Notes: a model not told the origin generated them from the letters alone. A stretch of 51,667 nt of DNA from Sodiomyces alkalinus F11 (GCF_003711515.1 NW_021167087.1:846494-898160), one strand, 5' to 3'; counted from the first letter of the stretch, positions 10,623 through 22,235 are shown. Numbers and translations are program-made.

Positions 10623-11102
10623 ACCTCGTCGGGCCAACCTGCAGCCGACGAGGCGACGATATTCCTGGAGATGGGTGTATCTCATTGGGTACCAAATAGG
10701 CTGATTACTCTTTCCGGAAGCAGGCTCACGGCTCCCGCGTGTGGAGATGGTTGTCTCCTTCTGGTCCGTCCTGTTGATAAGTGGTGGGTGGAGGAAGTGG
10801 AGGGCATGGGGAGGATAGAGGGAAGATGGGCAGAAGAGAAAACGTGCGTACAAGGCATCTCCTTGCTTCGTTGCTTTGACAGGGGTTGTGGTTCGGCTGC
10901 TAGTCACCGTGATCGAGTACATATGTTGTACGTGCCCCGTAGTTTTGTTGATCAGTGGGCGAGGCACGGATAGGAAGTGAGGCGGACTAATAATGTGCCC
11001 CATAGGGCATAAAGGGCCACGTTCGTAGCTTGAGCATTGACGTTCGGAGAATCCCAGGATGCCGACAACGAATAGGACGAATAGCGTGCGTGTGAATTGC
11101 TC

Positions 11103-11149
11103 ATCGTCCATCGTCCATCGTCCATCGTCCATCGTCCATCGTCCATCGT
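11103..11149. repeat. Heptamer tandem repeat (atcgtcc), six full copies plus a partial
   Basis: Six perfect consecutive copies of atcgtcc followed by atcgt. In minus-strand translation it yields a spurious repetitive peptide (DDGRWTM), which inflates an open frame that I do not regard as a gene. Confidence 0.95.
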
Positions 11150-13663
11150 TACGACGGGACGACGGAGGCGAATGCTCTAGTCGAGCGAGTCCTCCTAGCC
11201 GCCCAACCGCCAACCGCCAGATGCGCGGCCTGCGGGTTTGGTCTCCGGCCATTGGGCTGATTTGTGCGGCCGCCTCTGTACGCTGCACGCTGCACTCTGC
11301 ACTTGCACTCTGCACTCCGCCCGACCTTTGTAGGTTCTCGAATAAGTCCAGACACGGACACGGAGTAGGTCGCATTTTGCTTCAACCCTTGCATACATCA
11401 TACCTTCGTAGTTTGTGGTGCGGTTGTACAAGCCAGGCACCAACTGTCTGCCAAGCCGATTTGTCCAAGGGCCAAGCAAGATTTCTGCAGCTGCGGCCGA
11501 TCTGAACATGCTATCGCACGGGGGCCCAGGGAGAACTCGAGGGCGAAAGAAAAACAAAGTAAAGAATTCGCACGGTAAAAGAAACGGGGGATGCCGGCAT
11601 GGCATGGCATAATGGAAATCCATTGTCTCGTACTTTGTGCTTGTCCATCATAAATGACAATGATTATGCCTGATGTCCTCGTTTTGCATTGGGGTCTGGA
11701 GAAAGCCGGAGAACCGAAGAGTTGGAACTGGAGTTCCAGATCATGTGAGGAGCAATCACTGCGAGCTGGGGGTTGAAGTGTGGTTCCTCCGCGGAGCACA
11801 TCCGGAGTGGAAAGGGGGGGGGGGGGAGCAAGGTGGGGGGGTTTGTTGGGCACGGGGGATGTGCGATGGGGGATGTGCGATGCGCCGCAGCAGTTGTGAA
11901 TAATGTGCATGGGGGGCCGAAAGAGGGAGAATGGGGAGACGAGACTGGGGGATCATAAGGAGCAGCCTAACTCCGTCCGTTGTAGAGCTCCGTACAACGT
12001 ACATATAGGGAGCATGCTGACAAACCTGAGAGCAACCTGAGAGCAAACTGAGAGATACCTGGGAGGAAAGTGGTCAATGCGTGTGACGAGCTCTACAACG
12101 TACGTTGTATGCGTATGTAGGCGGGCCTGGCGGCCTGTGGCCTGTGTGCCGTGTGTTATCGCCTTCTCCGACAATAGACAAAGGTTCCTACTCGACGGGA
12201 GACTGTGGTTGTGTGACGACCCAGACTGCTGGGACCGCGAAGCGCCGACAAAAGGACAAAAGGCCGAACGAACCGAACTTCTAGGCCAGTCACATCATGG
12301 CTAGTCTCAGTGGAGGTGCTCTTCTTTATTTCTTTTCGGGGATGTAGAGGCCGAGAAAAGAGGGTCGTACCGAGCACGCGGGAGTGCCTAATGAGAAAAG
12401 AGTCCCTACTAACTTAAACGAACATCTGTACCGAGTCGAGTCGTGATGATTATCACCACGTCTGAGTGGATACACTCACCGACCTCGGACAGATAAAGCA
12501 GAGTACGCTGTCGCCGAGGGCGTGGTAATGGTAAATAAAGTGGGAGGGGCAGTGGAAGTGTTTTCAATGTTTTGTCTTTGGTCGCCCATTTGAGACAAGA
12601 TAGGTTTTTGCAAGAAGTCTTTGGTCGGCTTTGAAGAGAGACCAGATCAGGTGAAACGATAGGTGAAGGGTATGAATTCGGGAAATGGAGCGACCTGGGT
12701 CGTGCGACAAAGTTGGCTGAGAAAAGAGAGAGAAAACATGGGAGAATTGTGTTTTGGTCGGCGTTACCTTAGTAAGCATGCGGCAGTACCTCGGTACAGT
12801 GGCTCGTTTGGGGACAGGATCAATCATGCAATGCCGTCTCGGACTGCTCCGTGTTTAGTTTTGTACATCTCGGCTTTATCGGGGGAAAAAAAGAAGGAAT
12901 AGGAAGAAGCGATAGACAGACACGCCTTGATCGTTCGGTGCCTTTGTGCGCACTTGATAGAAGCTTGTACTGACTGACTGTAATGACGAAAGGAGAAAAT
13001 GAGAGGCAAAAAAACCCAAAAAACATACAACACCGGGTATTCGCTGGTCGTCACCGACCCAACTACTAATCCGGCCCTCACTGGCTTATCTAGGGGAGAG
13101 CGGACGGGATCCCGAGTTTTCCGGTGGGTATGGTCGTATGTACCAGCTTAAACGAAGTAAATGTCTTAAGTACCAACGCCTCTGTGTACCTTGCCTTAGT
13201 CATTCCAGCTTTGTCCGCCATCCTCTTAAGCCAATGGTCTTACACGGTTTTGTCGTATGCGGGGTGAAATTTCTGCCCAACACGCGATATGTAAGCCAAT
13301 GGAACCGCGAGTCTCGGGTCTTGGGATTCCTAATAAGGCAGGAAGCTGACATAAATCAGGAAGTCAGCTTACAAGACGTCAGTCACCTGATCCTTTACCA
13401 CAACACCCCTCCCGAGTTCACACAAAATTCACTCAAGACGTTGTCCATATACTTATTTTACGAGGCAAATAGGGCTCTAGTTCTTCCATAGCGCCGCCGA
13501 GCAACATGCCTTTGAAATAAACTGGAATCCTGCCACGCGTTGAGTCGTTGAGTCGACGTTGACGACCGTTTCGAAAGAGGCATATTCTTCTCTTGGCTGG
13601 AGCAAATCCTTCCATCCAACTTGTACAAGGTTGACATAAGAGGGTTACATGTCCAGGAATAGA

Positions 13664-13670
13664 TATATAA
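13664..13670 (+). promoter_or_regulatory. TATA-like box upstream of the SDR gene
   Basis: TATATAA lies 161 bp before the chosen ATG and is followed by a pyrimidine-rich leader (ctcctttatcttcccc), the usual fungal core promoter arrangement. Position and motif only. Confidence 0.45.
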
Positions 13671-13830
13671 GATACCTGACCTGCTTATCTCTCCTTCCAC
13701 TCCTGTCCTTTATCTTCCCCGTATCCCCCTTTCCTCCACATCTCCAGTGCCTGGTCTTCCCCGACGTTCTAACCTCCGACTCTCCCAAACCCTCTGGTCC
13801 TTATTCTTAGGTACCCAATACCCCGCAATC

Positions 13831-14967
13831 ATGGCTACCAATGATTCCCCCCTCGTCCTTGTGACTGGCATCAACGGCTACATCGGGTCTGCGGCTGTTC
13901 TGCAGTTCCTCGCCGCAGGCTACCGCGTACGAGGAACCGTTCGTTCCCTTTCCACCTACAAGCCCGCCCTTGTCGAGGCATTCTCTTCCTATATTGAAGC
14001 TGGCACCCTCCAACTCGTCGAAGTTTCCGACTTCTTCGCCCCCGACGCCTGGGATCATGTCGTCCGCGGCGTTCACGGCATCGCCCACGTCGCAGCCCCC
14101 GGCATGCGCTCGGAGGACACCACCACGGACCCCAACATCATCATACCGCAAGTCCGCGACGGCATGACCAACCTCCTCCGCGCCGCGCAGTCCCGGGCCG
14201 GTCCGCAGCTGAAGAGCGTGGTGCTTCTTTCGTCCCTTGCCGCCATAATGCGCTTTAAACAGGACCCGGGCTACCGGTACACCGGCGACGAGTCCGTCAA
14301 CACTCAATACATCGACATGGCCATCCAGCGCGCTGCGAAGCCCAATCCGGGACTGGTGTACACCGCCATCAAGGCCGCCATCGAGCAGGCCTTCTTTGAC
14401 TTTGTCGGCCAGCAGCCGGACGGTCCGGACCGCTCCTCGTCGTCCGCCTTCGCCGGCACCGTCGTCAGCCCATCTTTCGTCATCGGTCCCGTCGTCGTCC
14501 GGCCGCGCGATCCCACCGCCTTGCCCGCCAGCGTCCGCTCCGCTTGGCACGTGGTCGCTGGTGGCCCCTGGCCCGCCGACTTCCCGTTCCCCGCTTTCGT
14601 CGACGTCCGCGACGTGGCGCGCGCGCTGGTCTTCGCCGTCCAGCAACCCGACCGTGCCGCCTCCCAGCGGCTGCTCCTTAGCGCCTACAGAATCAATTTC
14701 CAGGCCTACGCTGATGGTCTTCGCGAAAAGCTCCCCGAGCGACGGGATGCCATTCGGCAGGGCGAGCCTGGCGAGGGATACCCTGCTGATTATGTCACTT
14801 GGGGTGCTGAGGAGGTCGGGACGGACGGGAGCCGGTTTGTCCAGCTGTCTGGGCAGGACTATATCCCTTTTCCCCAGTGCATTGTCGATACGGCCAAGTC
14901 GTTCCAGCCTTATATGGACGAAGGGAAGGATAAGGAGCTTGGGGACGAGGTTCCAGTTTTGTACTGA
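13831..14967 (+). CDS. NAD(P)-dependent extended short-chain dehydrogenase/reductase
   Basis: Intronless, 378 residues. A Rossmann dinucleotide-binding motif TGINGYIG lies at residues 12-19, and a basic residue after strand two (RGTVRS) favours NADP. The catalytic set is present: VVLLSSL (Ser134/135) and Y-x3-K as YTAIK (Tyr177, Lys181). The pattern and length match the dihydroflavonol-4-reductase / methylglyoxal-aldehyde reductase (GRE2-like) branch of extended SDRs, cytosolic enzymes that reduce aldehydes or ketones. The substrate cannot be told from sequence. The ATG at 13831 (aatcATGGCT) was preferred because the frame upstream has no ATG and the Rossmann fold starts right after it. A TATA box and CT-rich leader precede it. 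The next gene lies almost 1 kb downstream on the same strand. Confidence 0.92.
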   Translation: MATNDSPLVLVTGINGYIGSAAVLQFLAAGYRVRGTVRSLSTYKPALVEAFSSYIEAGTLQLVEVSDFFAPDAWDHVVRGVHGIAHVAAPGMRSEDTTTDPNIIIPQVRDGMTNLLRAAQSRAGPQLKSVVLLSSLAAIMRFKQDPGYRYTGDESVNTQYIDMAIQRAAKPNPGLVYTAIKAAIEQAFFDFVGQQPDGPDRSSSSAFAGTVVSPSFVIGPVVVRPRDPTALPASVRSAWHVVAGGPWPADFPFPAFVDVRDVARALVFAVQQPDRAASQRLLLSAYRINFQAYADGLREKLPERRDAIRQGEPGEGYPADYVTWGAEEVGTDGSRFVQLSGQDYIPFPQCIVDTAKSFQPYMDEGKDKELGDEVPVLY

Positions 14968-15942
14968 ATTTGGTGGTATTTGCCTCGCGATGCCTGTGGC
15001 TATAGAAGCTACAACTCATGAGATGTAACGATTTGCCTTCCATCTGCCTACTGTTTTTGAAGAGGCAAAAAAAAAAAAGAAAGAAAGAAGACACAAGACA
15101 CAAGACATCCTTCTTGTCTCCTAGTCCAGAATAAAAGGGGAAAGAGAACACCCACATGCCTTCTTTTATCTTCCGCAACTTCTGATTCTTCTTCAACTAC
15201 ATGTGTTTGACTTGACGGTCCTTGTATATGAGTGTTAATGTAGTTCTCCTCTCCCCCACCTTTTAGTCCCAGGTGATATGGGCAGTTTCCTGTGTCATAA
15301 CAGCTCTTCCTTTAATGCAAAACGGACCAGACTTCCCAGGAAGCAACCTTACCAGCTATTGCTTGCTATATTTATACCTCTTGCTGGATTTCGGCGACTC
15401 TTGTGACCTAATCACTGAAAGAATGACAAACAACAACGACAACAACAACAAGAATAACCATAGCGGCAAGAATAACAGGGGAAAGAGAGTCAGACCATAT
15501 AAGCCATGCTCTGCCTAATTCAATATACAAAATACACTCTCGCCTTGCTACTGACTGCATGATCATTCTTTATTTGACACAACTACTTTGCTACCCTCTA
15601 GGTTCTAGGTTCTAGGTTCTAGGTATAACTGCTTCTTTCCCCTTTTATGGCTATCTTTGAACTTGGTCACGAGCCATATCACCAGCTCTTACCCATAGTT
15701 GTCGGGTCTTGCGACTATTTAAGTTCCAGAAAAAGAATAAAAAACAACTTGGATTCTGCGAGCTTGTTAACATCTTCTTCCGGTGGTGATTCAAATATCC
15801 ATCGATAATCAATAAGCCATAATGGATGACCTATATGGGCCTCTGCAGAAAGCAAAAGGTACATGTATTCACTCCCAACAACATATGAAAAGCCGGCATG
15901 CGGGAGAACTAATTTCATTGGATAATCGTAGATGATAATGCA
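14968..15942. other. Intergenic region between the SDR and SET genes
   Basis: No supported gene. It holds the SDR 3' UTR with an A/G-rich tract at about 15065-15090, a CAA-rich stretch (about 15427-15465) and four copies of the heptamer ctaggtt near 15597-15624. The 5' part of the SET gene, including a possible extra exon around 15822-15880, may extend into its last 150 bp. Confidence 0.5.
15597..15624. repeat. Heptamer tandem repeat (ctaggtt), about four copies
   Basis: Consecutive copies of ctaggtt in non-coding DNA upstream of the SET gene. Confidence 0.85.
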
Positions 15943-17085
15943 ATGGGGCTCCGTAGCCGTACTCAAGTGAGCCTCTTATGCGGATCTCTCAACGTCGATG
16001 CGCTGCTCCATCCTTTCTCCAGTATCAAAACACCATCAGAAGTGGACGACACGATGGACTCGGTGCTTCCGCTTCACCATAAACCTCAACATCTTGACCT
16101 GAGGAGCTGGGTGAACACGGTATCTCAAGAGAATGTTCTGGCAGTGTCCTTGTCTGAGATGCCTACTATATCAGAAGCGGGAAGCCAGTACAGCGACATG
16201 CGTAACAACAGCAAGAGCAACGGCAGCAGCAGCAACATCAACACAATGTTTGCGGGCCAGCATGAATGGGAGGATATAGGCATGAGCAGGTTGACCCTCC
16301 AAAGTCAACTTACAGGGCCGACGACCCCTGATACAGATTCCGAGATCCCCCAAGAGTCCAGCATGGATCCATTTAAACCCCAACCTATTGTTCACACAAT
16401 GCTTGGACCAGCGAGGTTGACCATCGGCTTATCTCCCAGACCATCACTCCTCTCCACCATCGAACCAGACGGTTGCCTCTTTGCCAACGATTTCTTCGAG
16501 ATCAGGAATTCTCCCGGCAAGGGGTGGGGTGCCTTTGCCGTCAGGGATCTCTTCAAAGGGGACCACATCCTGATGGAACAAGCCGTGATCCATGCCTACG
16601 ACTGTAACCTCATGGAGGTGTTCAACGGCCTCGACGACGTGGAAAGGCAAATTGTCCTCGATCTGCATGCCTACAAGCCTGCTGCCAACTCGTCTCTTGA
16701 GGCCCGAGTGCTCTCGGCATGGCACACCAACAAGTAAGTCTCTTGTAGCTTTTCCTGAAGAGTTCTTTGTGACTGACTTGTTCTCCTCGTCAGCTTTGCA
16801 TGTCCGGGGGATGGAAGAGGCGATGGTCTTTTCCCTGTCGCCTCGCGCTTCAACCACGCCTGCCATCCCAAGTGCAACGTCAAGTACTGCTACGACCGCA
16901 ATGCGAAAGTGATGGTCTTTACCGTCTCCGCCGTGGTGGTCAAGGCCGGCGAGGAGCTGACCATCACCTATGGGAAGGACCCGGATATACTCAAGGAGAA
17001 GTACGGCTTTGATTGTTGCTGTGGGGGGTGCGAAGGCGCTTACCGGAGCTTCCTTGCGCGTGAGTATGGGGTGGTGAGGTGGTGA
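15943..17085 (+). CDS. SET-domain protein (putative lysine methyltransferase)
   Basis: Exons 15943-16733 and 16794-17085, with a 60-nt intron (GTAAGT donor, CTGAC branch, TCAG acceptor), give 360 residues. The first ~170 residues are low complexity with a Ser/Asn tract and no known domain. The SET region follows: FFEIRNSPGKGWGAFAVRDL (start of the SET fold), RFNHACHPKCN (the NHxC substrate/cofactor motif) and GEELTITYG (catalytic Tyr motif). A Cys cluster FDCCCGGC resembles a post-SET zinc site. SET proteins of this compact fungal type methylate histone or non-histone lysines; the target is unknown. The N-terminus is uncertain: ATG 15943 is the first in frame, but 16054 or an upstream exon are alternatives. 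An alternative 3' intron (GTGAGT at 17060 to CAG at about 17168) would swap the last residues for a short tail. Confidence 0.87.
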
Positions 17086-17274
17086 GCGGGCATATAAAGA
17101 CTCGATAGTAGTGTTCTCTCTCTCTCTCTCTCCCTGCCACACGGATATACTTGCAAAATATTATCAGATTCGCCATGACTTTCCTAATCGGCCCATTTTC
17201 GATGCATCCATGAATACAATCATCGAAACCATGTTAACCCATGATCTGACAAGGGTCGCCCCGAACATTATCAA

Positions 17275-20200
17275 CTAACACCCCCCCGTCGCCGCCACCG
17301 CCACCGCCTCACTAATATCCCCGTCCCTCAACGCCTCCATCAAAGCCCTCGCCGAGTCCCGGTCAGCCTTGTTCTCCTCCACCGCCTGTCCTATTTCCTC
17401 CCACGCCTTCTCCATCCAGTCGCCCGCATCCTGCTCCGCCTCCGCGCCTTCGTGGTCCGCGCCGTCCAGGTACATGCCGTCGAACCCGCCCCCGGCGTGG
17501 GGGGACGGATCGTCGTGGAGCGCAAACGACGCGGCGAGCACTTCATGTTCGGACGAGAGACCCGCGATGCCCTCGGACGGGGGCCGTGGCTGCTGGTTCT
17601 GGTTCTGGTTCTGGTGGATGTGCATCCGCCGCATGTCGGCGTCCATGTCGACGTCCATGCCGCCGCCGCTGTGGTTATTGCTGTGATTGCATGTGTTGCT
17701 GTGATGGGCCTGCTGCTTGGGCGACAGTTCGTCCATCATGCCCGCGGGACTGTTGTCCCGCGCCGAACCCGGCGAATCCGTGTCCTCGTCTGACGGAATG
17801 GCCGTCACCGTCCCGGGTTGCAGGTTGAACAGGGAGGGGCGCAGCGTGCCGCTGTCAAAGTCCACGGCGTGGAGCATGGACATGTTGGTGGTGGCTCCCG
17901 TCGTGTCCATGGGGCCTAAGAAGGAGTGGGCGTGCCCGGAGGTATCGACGTAGGATGGCCCATCCATGCCCATGCCCATGCCCATGCCCATGTTCATGTT
18001 CAAGTCCGTGTTCACGCCCATGGCGCCCGCCCCGGCAGCATACTGGTCATCCAGACGCTTCTTGTTCTCCAGGAGACTCCGCAGCGGGTTGAACCCGCCC
18101 GTGAACAGGCCGCGAAGACTAACAGGAAAGTCCCGATCCTCGGGGAGCCGGCCCTTGGAGAGCGAAAGGTCCATGGTCAGGGCGAGGCGGAGGTACGAGG
18201 ACGGCTGGGACGCAAGGATGTCGGTCCAGTCCGAGATGGGGCGGGACGGGGACGTCGGGGGCAGGTCGAGCTGGGCGAGGTTGACGATGTGGCGGATCGT
18301 CTCCGAGACCTGGTCCACGCCGTCGTACTGAGGCTGGTAGGTCTTCATGGCTTCGATGAGGATGTTGAGGCGGTGTTGTTTGACGGCCGATGGGGTGTTG
18401 GGGTCGACGCCGGACGAGGAAGGTTGCTGCCTGGAGAAGGGCGTGGACGGGGCGGACAGCTTGACGTCGAGGATGTGGAGGACGAGAGGTAGGGCGGTGC
18501 AGGCGACGGCGCTGATGGGGAGCCAGCGGGCCAGGCGGAGCTGGATGAGCTCTTTTAGACATTCGGTCACGCCCGAGGCGGCGTCCTGTAGCTCGTGGCG
18601 GTTCTCGCCTATGATGGCCAGGTCGCGCGTGGGGATTGTGTCGAAGGATGGGGCGGAGGCCGTGAGAGCTAGGTGAAGGACTTCGTGGTGACTGAGAACA
18701 ACGCGGGAGGAGCTGAGAAACGATGTGTGTTAGTCGAACCCGTCTTTTGTTTTCCGTCTCCTTTGCATTCGAGTAGAGAGAGAGAGAGAGAGATGGCAAA
18801 GAGATGCAGGGAGGACAATAGGGTAAACGTACTGGTAATACATATACATGAGGTTGGTGTAGAGGATAACCGAGTCGTGCTGAAACTCGGACCCTCTTCC
18901 ACTCCCACCTCCACTCCCACCTCCGGCATTCCTGCTCGCAGTACCCCCTCCACACATGGGGAAGCGCAGCGTGGCATCCTTATACCAGCGTCGCAGGGCA
19001 ATCTTGCAGTCACGGACACGGGCCCTCTCCTCGGCTCGCATCTCGCGGCCCCAGCCGGGACTGTCGTCGAGGGGGAAAACGAGGACAAGCACGTCGGTGA
19101 GGACGACGCAGAGCTCGACCAGCTGCTCGAGCACCTCCGCCAGGCAGCGTTTCGTCGCGGGAGGGTAGACGCGCGAGCGGGAGATCTCGTCGGCGAGGTC
19201 CGGGACGCCCAGGGCCGGGCAGTTGGGGGCGGCGTCCGGGTCGAAGTGGGCTCGGGTCAGGTGCAGGGGGCGGCGCATGCCGAGGCCCATGACGCGGTCG
19301 CGGATGATGCAGCACCACCAGAGCCGCTTGAGGGTGTTTTGCTTCTTCGCGGCCAGGGCGTATTGGCGGTCTTGCTGCTGTTGTTTCTGTTGTTGCGCCT
19401 GTTGTCGTTGTTGTTGATGGTTTTGATGGCGCGATTGCCGTTGATGATGATGCTGCTGTTGTTGTTGCTGTTGTTGGCCGTTGTTGTAGTATGAGCTGTG
19501 AGACTGCGCATGCTGGTTCGGCGGCGGGGAGGCGGAAGAGGAGGAGGCGCAAGGGGAAGGGGAGCCGTCGGAAACGCCTGCGGCGGCTGAGGGGGCAAAA
19601 GACGCGTAGTGGTGCGCTTCGGCCGTCTTGGCGTGCTGGATGGCTATGGAGAGCCAGGCCGCGTTGGGCTTCCGGAGACCCGGGGTCGCTGGGGGAGACC
19701 AGAAGGAGAGGAGCAGGGCGGACTGGGAGATGGCGAGGGGCGAGGGTTCCGTGTCGAGATCGTGGAGGAGCTTGGCGCGGCGATAGAGGGCGGCACGAGC
19801 TGCGCGGATGGAAGGGTAGCCCAGGGCTTTGATGGAGTTGCGGGAGACGAACTGGGGCATGTTTGTTAGAAGAGAAACTTGGCAGAAGTGGAAACGGAAG
19901 GCGAAGCGAAGCGTCTTTCCATGAGACGGAAAGCCCTGCAAGACTTACGTTACATGATGCGAAGAGCATAGACTGGAAGAGGAGGAGGGACATCTTCTCA
20001 GTGGAGGGGGCAGGGCCGCAGTACATGTCCCAGAAATCTCCCTCGTTGAGCATAGGGAGAAGCGGGTGGACGTGGAGGAAGTACTGCTGGACAAATTCGT
20101 CGAGGATGGGCCGGGTCGGGACTCGCAAGCAGCCCTGGAGCTCGAGGTAATTTACGTCCTGGGCGGGGATGTTGGGGAGGTTCCCGATGGCAAGGAAAGG

Positions 20201-21190
20201 ATAATAGGAGTAGGTAATGTCTGAGTTGAGAGCCAGATTGTTGGTGGACCGGTCATCGCTGTTGTTATTGTTGTGGCTGTTTGTCGCCCACTGGGAAGAG
20301 GATTGAGGGTTGAATGAAAGCGGGGTGTTGGAGGTCGGGAAAGAGGTTGATGCGAAAGGGGTAGAGGAAGAGGCAGCTGAGGCGCCAGCACCCGCTCGTG
20401 AAGGTATCCTGAAGGTGTCGGCGGGTTTAGCATGACGGTCCTGATCGTGATCTTGTCTCTGGTTACATGAGGAGTGGCTCGCATCAGGCGTCTCTGACCG
20501 TTGCTCCGTGGTCCCCGATAGGTGGGTGAAAGGAGCATCTCCCGCCTGGCGAAACCCCGCTCGCGGTGGTGGTGGTGGTGGTGGTGGTGGTGGTGGTGGT
20601 GGTGGTGCTGCTGCTGCTGCTGGCGGTTGGGCGACTGGTTGGGCCGGAGGTTGGTCACGAGAAGCCTCGATGATATTATGCCGAGCCGGTGGTGAGGCCA
20701 GGGGAATGGGCTGACCATCCAGACGCGACTTGACGACGGTCTCGGCCGAGATGCCCGAGGGGGCGGCCGTTGAGGAGTAAGGCGGATAGGAGGCCTGCAC
20801 GTTCTCGGCCCCTTCACGCTGCGCTCTCCTACTGTTGACGAGGGTTGACGGTGGTTAGCATAGGCATATTCGGACAAGGAAGTGAGTAAGGAAAGATGCA
20901 TGTGGTAAGAACTTGGAAGGCAGGCAATAAGAATGAATGAATGCTCACAATCTGGAGGCGCGGCCGGTGACAACACATGTCTCGCTGTCGAGATAGCAGT
21001 TCATGCAAGGCCTTCCCCGTTGTGAGACGTCACAACGGACCTTGCGGGCTCGGCAGGACAAACAAGCCTTGGGGGCACGTTTGCGAATTTTGGCGGGAAG
21101 TTTGGACATCTTTGGGTCTGATGCAGCATCTGAGACTGATGCCGTGGAGGGAGGCACTTGTGCATGAGCCATCTCCGTGGGAGCCGCCAT
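17275..21190 (-). CDS. Zn2Cys6 fungal-specific transcription factor (CTF1/FAR-like)
   Basis: Four exons (21190-20949, 20831-19949, 19851-18833, 18712-17275) with introns of 117, 97 and 120 nt encode 1193 residues. The zinc cluster ACLSCRARKVRC...RPCMNC...C lies at residues 43-72 (C-x2-C-x6-C-x8-C-x2-C-x6-C) in a basic context and is followed by RASRFRRAQRE. The middle carries the Fungal_trans domain, with FVQQYFLHVHPLLPMLNEGDF, MLFASCNFVSRNSIKALGYP and TLKRLWWCCIIRDRVMGLGM. This arrangement resembles the cutinase/fatty-acid regulators (CTF1, FarA/FarB) and AmdR-type factors, which bind DNA in the nucleus and activate catabolic genes. The regulated genes are unknown. Low-complexity inserts are conspicuous: poly-Pro after poly-Ala, and a long Gln/His tract splitting the regulatory domain. 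The splice joins restore family-conserved sequence at each junction, which supports the model. A purine-rich stretch at 21404-21460 (plus strand) suggests a CT-rich 5' leader. Confidence 0.9.
19370..19495 (-). repeat. CAA/CAG/CAT-rich triplet repeat coding for a Gln/His tract
   Basis: Interrupted runs of tgttgt/ttgctg on the plus strand encode a long Gln-rich, His-containing segment within the regulatory domain of the Zn2Cys6 factor. It sits just upstream of the conserved TLKRLWWCC motif, so it is an insertion in the domain and not a terminal tail. Confidence 0.8.
20569..20625 (-). repeat. Triplet repeat coding for poly-Ala/poly-Pro
   Basis: About fourteen consecutive GGT triplets followed by GCT triplets on the plus strand. 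In the gene they read as alanines followed by a poly-Pro run, N-terminal to the regulatory domain. Confidence 0.9.
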
Positions 21191-21671
21191 TGTTGTGAAC
21201 TTGTGAAGGTTGGCGGGTGGCGGGATATAATACCCTAGAAGGAGGACGGTGGTAGTTGAGAAGCACTCTCAGAAAATGAGAATAGATGGGTGAGTACGGC
21301 ACGTCGGGGGCTGTGATACACACGAAGATGAACGATTTGAGGAGTTCGGAGTAGGAAGAGAGATGCCGTATGACAGGCGAGATGTCGAGAAGTATGAAGA
21401 CGAGTGAGAGTGAAGGAGAAAAGGAAGAACAAGAAAAAAAAAGAAAAAGAAAAAACCCCCCTGTGCCAGGATCAGATACAATATTTGGAGAAAGGGACAG
21501 GGAGGGAGGAAGAGATGCAGATGCCAAAGAGATACACGACTCGGGGGGCGATCCAACAACCCCTGTCCCCTGTGCCATGTCCCAATGAGGCTTCGTCGTG
21601 GGACTAGTAGATGCTAAGACGATCACGCAGTGGAGCGTCGAGCTAGGTATTTCTCCATTGCGGGGGATGAT

Positions 21672-21716
21672 NNNNNNNNNNNNNNNNNNNNNNNNNNNNN
21701 NNNNNNNNNNNNNNNN
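21672..21716. other. Assembly gap (45 N)
   Basis: A run of N directly followed by a ten-base G homopolymer, which probably caused the break. It is in non-coding DNA, so no gene model is affected. Confidence 0.99.
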
Positions 21717-22208
21717 GGGGGGGGGGCAAAAGTTGGAGATCAGGTCCTCGAGATGGCTCCAGAGGAATCTTCAGGGCATGTTAAATTAGTGTAGAACAAG
21801 CCTGCATGCCCCAGCCCCCAGGGTCTGGTGTCATCGGGTCCGGACTCGGACGGCGGGACTCGGCGTGACTCGGAGGGGCCCGGGAATCTGGATCCAGCTG
21901 AGAATGGCGAATTGTTTATACATAGATATTCAACCCTCGCCGGAGATGGGACCATCCATGCTCTCTGTGCCCTCATCAGTCGATAGGATCTGAGGCTTTC
22001 ACACGATTCAGAAACTGGGCGATTGTTGTCTTGTCCTCTTCACCAAAGCCTTTGCTTCAAGGCCAAGGAAACGCCACTATTTCGTCTGGCATTTCATCGG
22101 CGAGCTGCGTCGTCCACGGTTGACGGCCCCTGATCTAATGTCCGAGATCTGAAGATGTGAATCTGGTGAGCTTCAACTCGAACGAGATAAGGTGAGTGGG
22201 CTAATGAC

Positions 22209-22235
22209 TGTGGGCTGTGGGCTGTGGGCTGTGGA
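22209..22235. repeat. Heptamer tandem repeat (tgtgggc), three to four copies
   Basis: Consecutive tgtgggc units in the promoter region upstream of the ureohydrolase gene. Confidence 0.8.

Larger units (their letters stand above)
9668..13830. other. 4.1-kb region without recognisable genes
   Basis: Many short open frames exist on both strands but none has protein-like composition, conserved motifs or plausible splice connections. The longest (10473-11375, minus) is open largely because it crosses heptamer repeats. Contents: tandem heptamers at 10590-10622 and 11103-11149, telomere-like gttagg/ataggata at about 10180-10200, a G-homopolymer at about 11813-11827, and a TATATAA box at 13664-13670 that probably serves the SDR gene. 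A lineage-specific gene or non-coding RNA cannot be excluded. Confidence 0.5.

Noticed and set aside
11103..11149. CRISPR-like or telomere-like array
   Set aside because: The units are 7 bp, directly adjacent without spacers, and do not match the fungal TTAGGG telomere repeat. A eukaryotic genome would not carry CRISPR.
10473..11375. 300-codon minus-strand open frame
   Set aside because: Open because it crosses the atcgtcc heptamer array and low-complexity DNA. It has no conserved motif and implausible composition.
18673..19494. 273-codon plus-strand frame over the transcription factor
   Set aside because: Antisense of exon 3, with a Leu-rich tail produced by the Gln/His triplet repeats.
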